In this document: one piece after another, positions 5,768 through 7,502 of the stretch
How the letters are laid out: each line of letters begins with the position of its first letter
How positions within the stretch are numbered: the first letter of the stretch is position 1
From: Deltaproteobacteria bacterium
GTDB taxonomy: Bacteria; Desulfobacterota; DSM-4660; Desulfatiglandales; Desulfatiglandaceae
Reading direction: 5' to 3'
Length of the DNA: 7,502 nt
NCBI GenBank assembly: GCA_019314425.1
Contig: JAFCZI010000111.1
Coordinates: forward strand, 1-7,502
The notes under the pieces: model-generated
The model's input: only the letters and a program-made list of their open reading frames with translations
What the model was told of the DNA's origin: nothing
Database searches by the model: none
Position numbers and translations under genes: made by a program

Positions 5768-6812
5768 TCAGGGGGATGAATTTTCGATTGGCCCCCGGAA
5801 ATGGGAATTGGTCGATTTCATGAAGCCGGACCCACCGGAAATCAACCGGCCCCCGTAACCGAACCCTGCCGCTAAGATAGGCGCATCGAAATACATCCAT
5901 CACAATTTTGAAATGGGTGTACGCGTGTCGAATGCGGGCAATCCGTTCTCTGGTTTCCACCACCAGGTTGACTTCTTCCTTGATTTCCCGTGTGCAGGCC
6001 TCGGAAGGGGTTTCGCCACCCCTTATTTTTCCCCCCGGGAATTCCCACAAGCCGCCCAGCAGACCGTCCGGTTTCCGTTGTGTAATGAGAACCCTGGAAT
6101 TTTTCCAGACGACGCCCACCGCAATGTGATACTCCGGTATCCGGGCTTTTTGGATGCGTTTGGGGTATTGGTTCACGGCGTTTTCTTTGTAAACACGGCA
6201 TCCCCAGGCCAAGGGGCAACCATGGCAACGGGGATTTCTGGGGGTACAAACCAAAGCACCCAATTCCATCATGGCCTGATTGAATTCCCCGGGGCTCGAT
6301 TTTTCAAGGAATGCTTCGGCGGCGATCTTAAACACTTTTCCGGCGGCAGGGTCGTTGACGGGAAGTTCCATTTGGTGGAAGCGGGCCAGCACCCGTTTTA
6401 CATTGCCGTCTACGGCAGCATGAGGCTTTCCAAAGGCGATGCTCGAAACCGCTGCGGCGATATAATCACCGATGCCCGGAAGAGCCTTGAGCGATGCGCG
6501 GCGTTGGGGTACAACCCCACCATGGTTTTCCATGACCTCCCGGGCTGCCCGATGCAGGTTTCGGGCACGGGCATAATACCCAAGACCTTCCCATATCTTC
6601 AGCACTTCCTGCAGGTCAGCTTTAGCGAGTATTTCGGGTTCTGGAAAAGCGGCCAGGAATCTTTCGTAATAGGGGATGACTGTTTTGACCTGGGTCTGCT
6701 GCAGCATGACCTCGGAAACCCAGATGGCGTAGGGATCGGATGTGTTTCGCCAGGGAAGGGTACGGTGGTTTTTTCCATACCATCCCAGCAGTTCTTTTTG
6801 AATACGGTTCAT
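5730..6812 (-). CDS. mutY: Adenine DNA glycosylase MutY with a well-preserved Nudix (MutT-like) C-terminal domain
   Basis: MutY removes adenine mispaired with 8-oxoguanine in the GO base-excision repair pathway, acting in the cytosol on DNA. The protein has 360 residues, close to the usual length. Catalytic E34 is in SEVMLQQTQ. The helix-hairpin-helix loop LPGIGDY is at 111-117, including Y117, equivalent to the tyrosine of the Bacillus enzyme. Catalytic D135 is in VDGNVKRVL. The 4Fe-4S ligands C189, C196, C199 and C205 have the standard 6-2-5 spacing. The C-terminal domain (about 228-350) begins a MutT-like fold and carries GLWEFPGG and a Nudix box at 261-283 that fits GX5EX7REUXEEXGU except for N282 in place of glycine. 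YTH at 298-300 replaces the FSH loop that reads 8-oxoguanine. The ATG at 6812 is 22 bases after the upstream ligase stop, so the pair is probably co-transcribed; the ribosome site is weak. Confidence 0.96.
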   Translation of the reverse strand: MNRIQKELLGWYGKNHRTLPWRNTSDPYAIWVSEVMLQQTQVKTVIPYYERFLAAFPEPEILAKADLQEVLKIWEGLGYYARARNLHRAAREVMENHGGVVPQRRASLKALPGIGDYIAAAVSSIAFGKPHAAVDGNVKRVLARFHQMELPVNDPAAGKVFKIAAEAFLEKSSPGEFNQAMMELGALVCTPRNPRCHGCPLAWGCRVYKENAVNQYPKRIQKARIPEYHIAVGVVWKNSRVLITQRKPDGLLGGLWEFPGGKIRGGETPSEACTREIKEEVNLVVETRERIARIRHAYTHFKIVMDVFRCAYLSGRVRLRGPVDFRWVRLHEIDQFPFPGANRKFIPLIKSHENKALLAF

Positions 6813-6834
6813 AGGTTCAGGGCACCCGTGGGTT

Positions 6835-7502
6835 TCATTTTTCCGTCATCTCATCATAAAGATCTCTCTGGTCAATGACGCGCCGGGCTTTGAATTCCGT
6901 TCTCTCCAGCGTGCCCGGGGGCTGCATCTGAACCAGGGTGCGCAACCCCTTTGTTTTAAGGGCAACTTCGAGCGTTTCTGCCAGCTTCAAAGCCGATTCG
7001 TTACTCGTGCCGGGTATGGATTCCGCCTGGACGATCAGTTCGTCCATGGTTTTTTCCCGGGTGATCACAATGCGGAATTCATCGCCAAAACCGTCAATGC
7101 TCCGAATGGCATTTTCGATGGCGCTGGGGTATACGTTTTCTCCCCGCACCACAAACATGTCGTCCGCACGTCCGTAAACGCCCCGCGGCAGACGGGGATA
7201 GGTTCGACCGCAGGGGCAGGGTTCAAGGGTCCACATGGAAATATCGCCTGCCCGGAACCGTATCATGGGTTGGCTGGTCCGCTCCAGATGGGTGTATACG
7301 GTCACGCCCTCCTCGCCGTAGGGAACACGCTTTTCGGTCTCGGAATCCACCAGCTCGGCATAAACAATATCCTGCCACAAATGCATGCCCTTTCGGTGCT
7401 CGCATTCGCCGTTGGTCATCCATGGGGTCATTTCCGCGGTGGAGCCGGTGTCGATACAGATGCCGCCGTATGTGTTTTCAATCCGTTTTTTGGTGGCAGG
7501 GA
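6835..7502 (-). CDS. PaaK-like (phenylacetate-CoA ligase family) acyl-CoA ligase, C-terminal part (5'-truncated by window edge)
   Basis: This is an adenylate-forming enzyme that activates a carboxylic acid, often aromatic, to its CoA thioester through an acyl-AMP. The frame is open to the right window edge; 221 residues are visible and about half of a typical 430-residue PaaK protein is missing. Near the edge, DTGSTAEM fits the substrate/AMP motif with its conserved glutamate. Then come RFRAGDIS (around 7243-7260, ATP-ribose aspartate), a CPCGRT pair of cysteines, the hinge GRADDM (7156-7173), GENVYPSAIE, and the C-terminal lysine in FKARRVID (near 6890). These match the PaaK subfamily rather than long-chain acyl-CoA synthetases. 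The substrate cannot be assigned from this part; phenylacetate is only the family name. It ends 22 bases before mutY on the same strand, suggesting a shared transcript without an obvious functional link. Confidence 0.9.
   Translation of the reverse strand, partial: PATKKRIENTYGGICIDTGSTAEMTPWMTNGECEHRKGMHLWQDIVYAELVDSETEKRVPYGEEGVTVYTHLERTSQPMIRFRAGDISMWTLEPCPCGRTYPRLPRGVYGRADDMFVVRGENVYPSAIENAIRSIDGFGDEFRIVITREKTMDELIVQAESIPGTSNESALKLAETLEVALKTKGLRTLVQMQPPGTLERTEFKARRVIDQRDLYDEMTEK

Noticed and set aside
5913..6878. 321-residue open frame on the plus strand across mutY
   Set aside because: It is antisense to a secure mutY with intact catalytic residues; there is no domain-like pattern, and it extends into the ligase gene.

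Overview
The window (7,502 bases, moderately GC-rich, no rRNA, tRNA, CRISPR array or transposase seen) looks like chromosomal DNA of a Gram-negative anaerobe. Protein style and gene content (RND pump, stand-alone FabF-type synthase, PaaK-type CoA ligase beside mutY) suggest a Desulfobacterota-like ('deltaproteobacterial') organism. That assignment is an inference from protein character, not a database result.

Layout: (1) 2-2200, plus strand, the C-terminal two-thirds of an RND efflux permease whose start lies left of the window, followed by a strong intrinsic terminator (2324-2362). (2) 2408-3709, minus strand, a complete beta-ketoacyl-ACP synthase II with its Cys-His-His triad. (3) 3710-4115, an AT-richer intergenic stretch holding a perfect TATAAT on the minus strand and a short minus-strand reading frame that resembles the N-terminus of a SAM-dependent methyltransferase and is probably a remnant. 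(4) 4116-5474, plus strand, a full-length hexokinase of the eukaryotic (yeast/mammalian) family, which is uncommon in bacteria; its 5' end is strikingly AT-rich. (5) 5570-5767, plus strand, the last ~65 residues of an MFS transporter with the rest missing; a 17-base inverted repeat lies just before it. (6) 5730-6812, minus strand, mutY with an unusually intact Nudix box in its C-terminal domain. (7) 6835-7502, minus strand, the C-terminal part of a PaaK-like CoA ligase, running off the right edge and ending 22 bases before mutY.

How the parts fit: the ligase and mutY form a co-directional pair that is probably co-transcribed. FabF and the pump are convergent and share the terminator region. 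Between the fabF promoter region and mutY lies a plus-strand sugar-kinase segment with an eroded transporter tail. I read it as a horizontally acquired sugar-use cassette (transport plus phosphorylation) of which only the kinase survived. The points most worth a second look are the eukaryote-type hexokinase in this setting, the MutY-Nudix protein and the two gene remnants flanking the hexokinase. I saw no wholly unknown multi-gene system.
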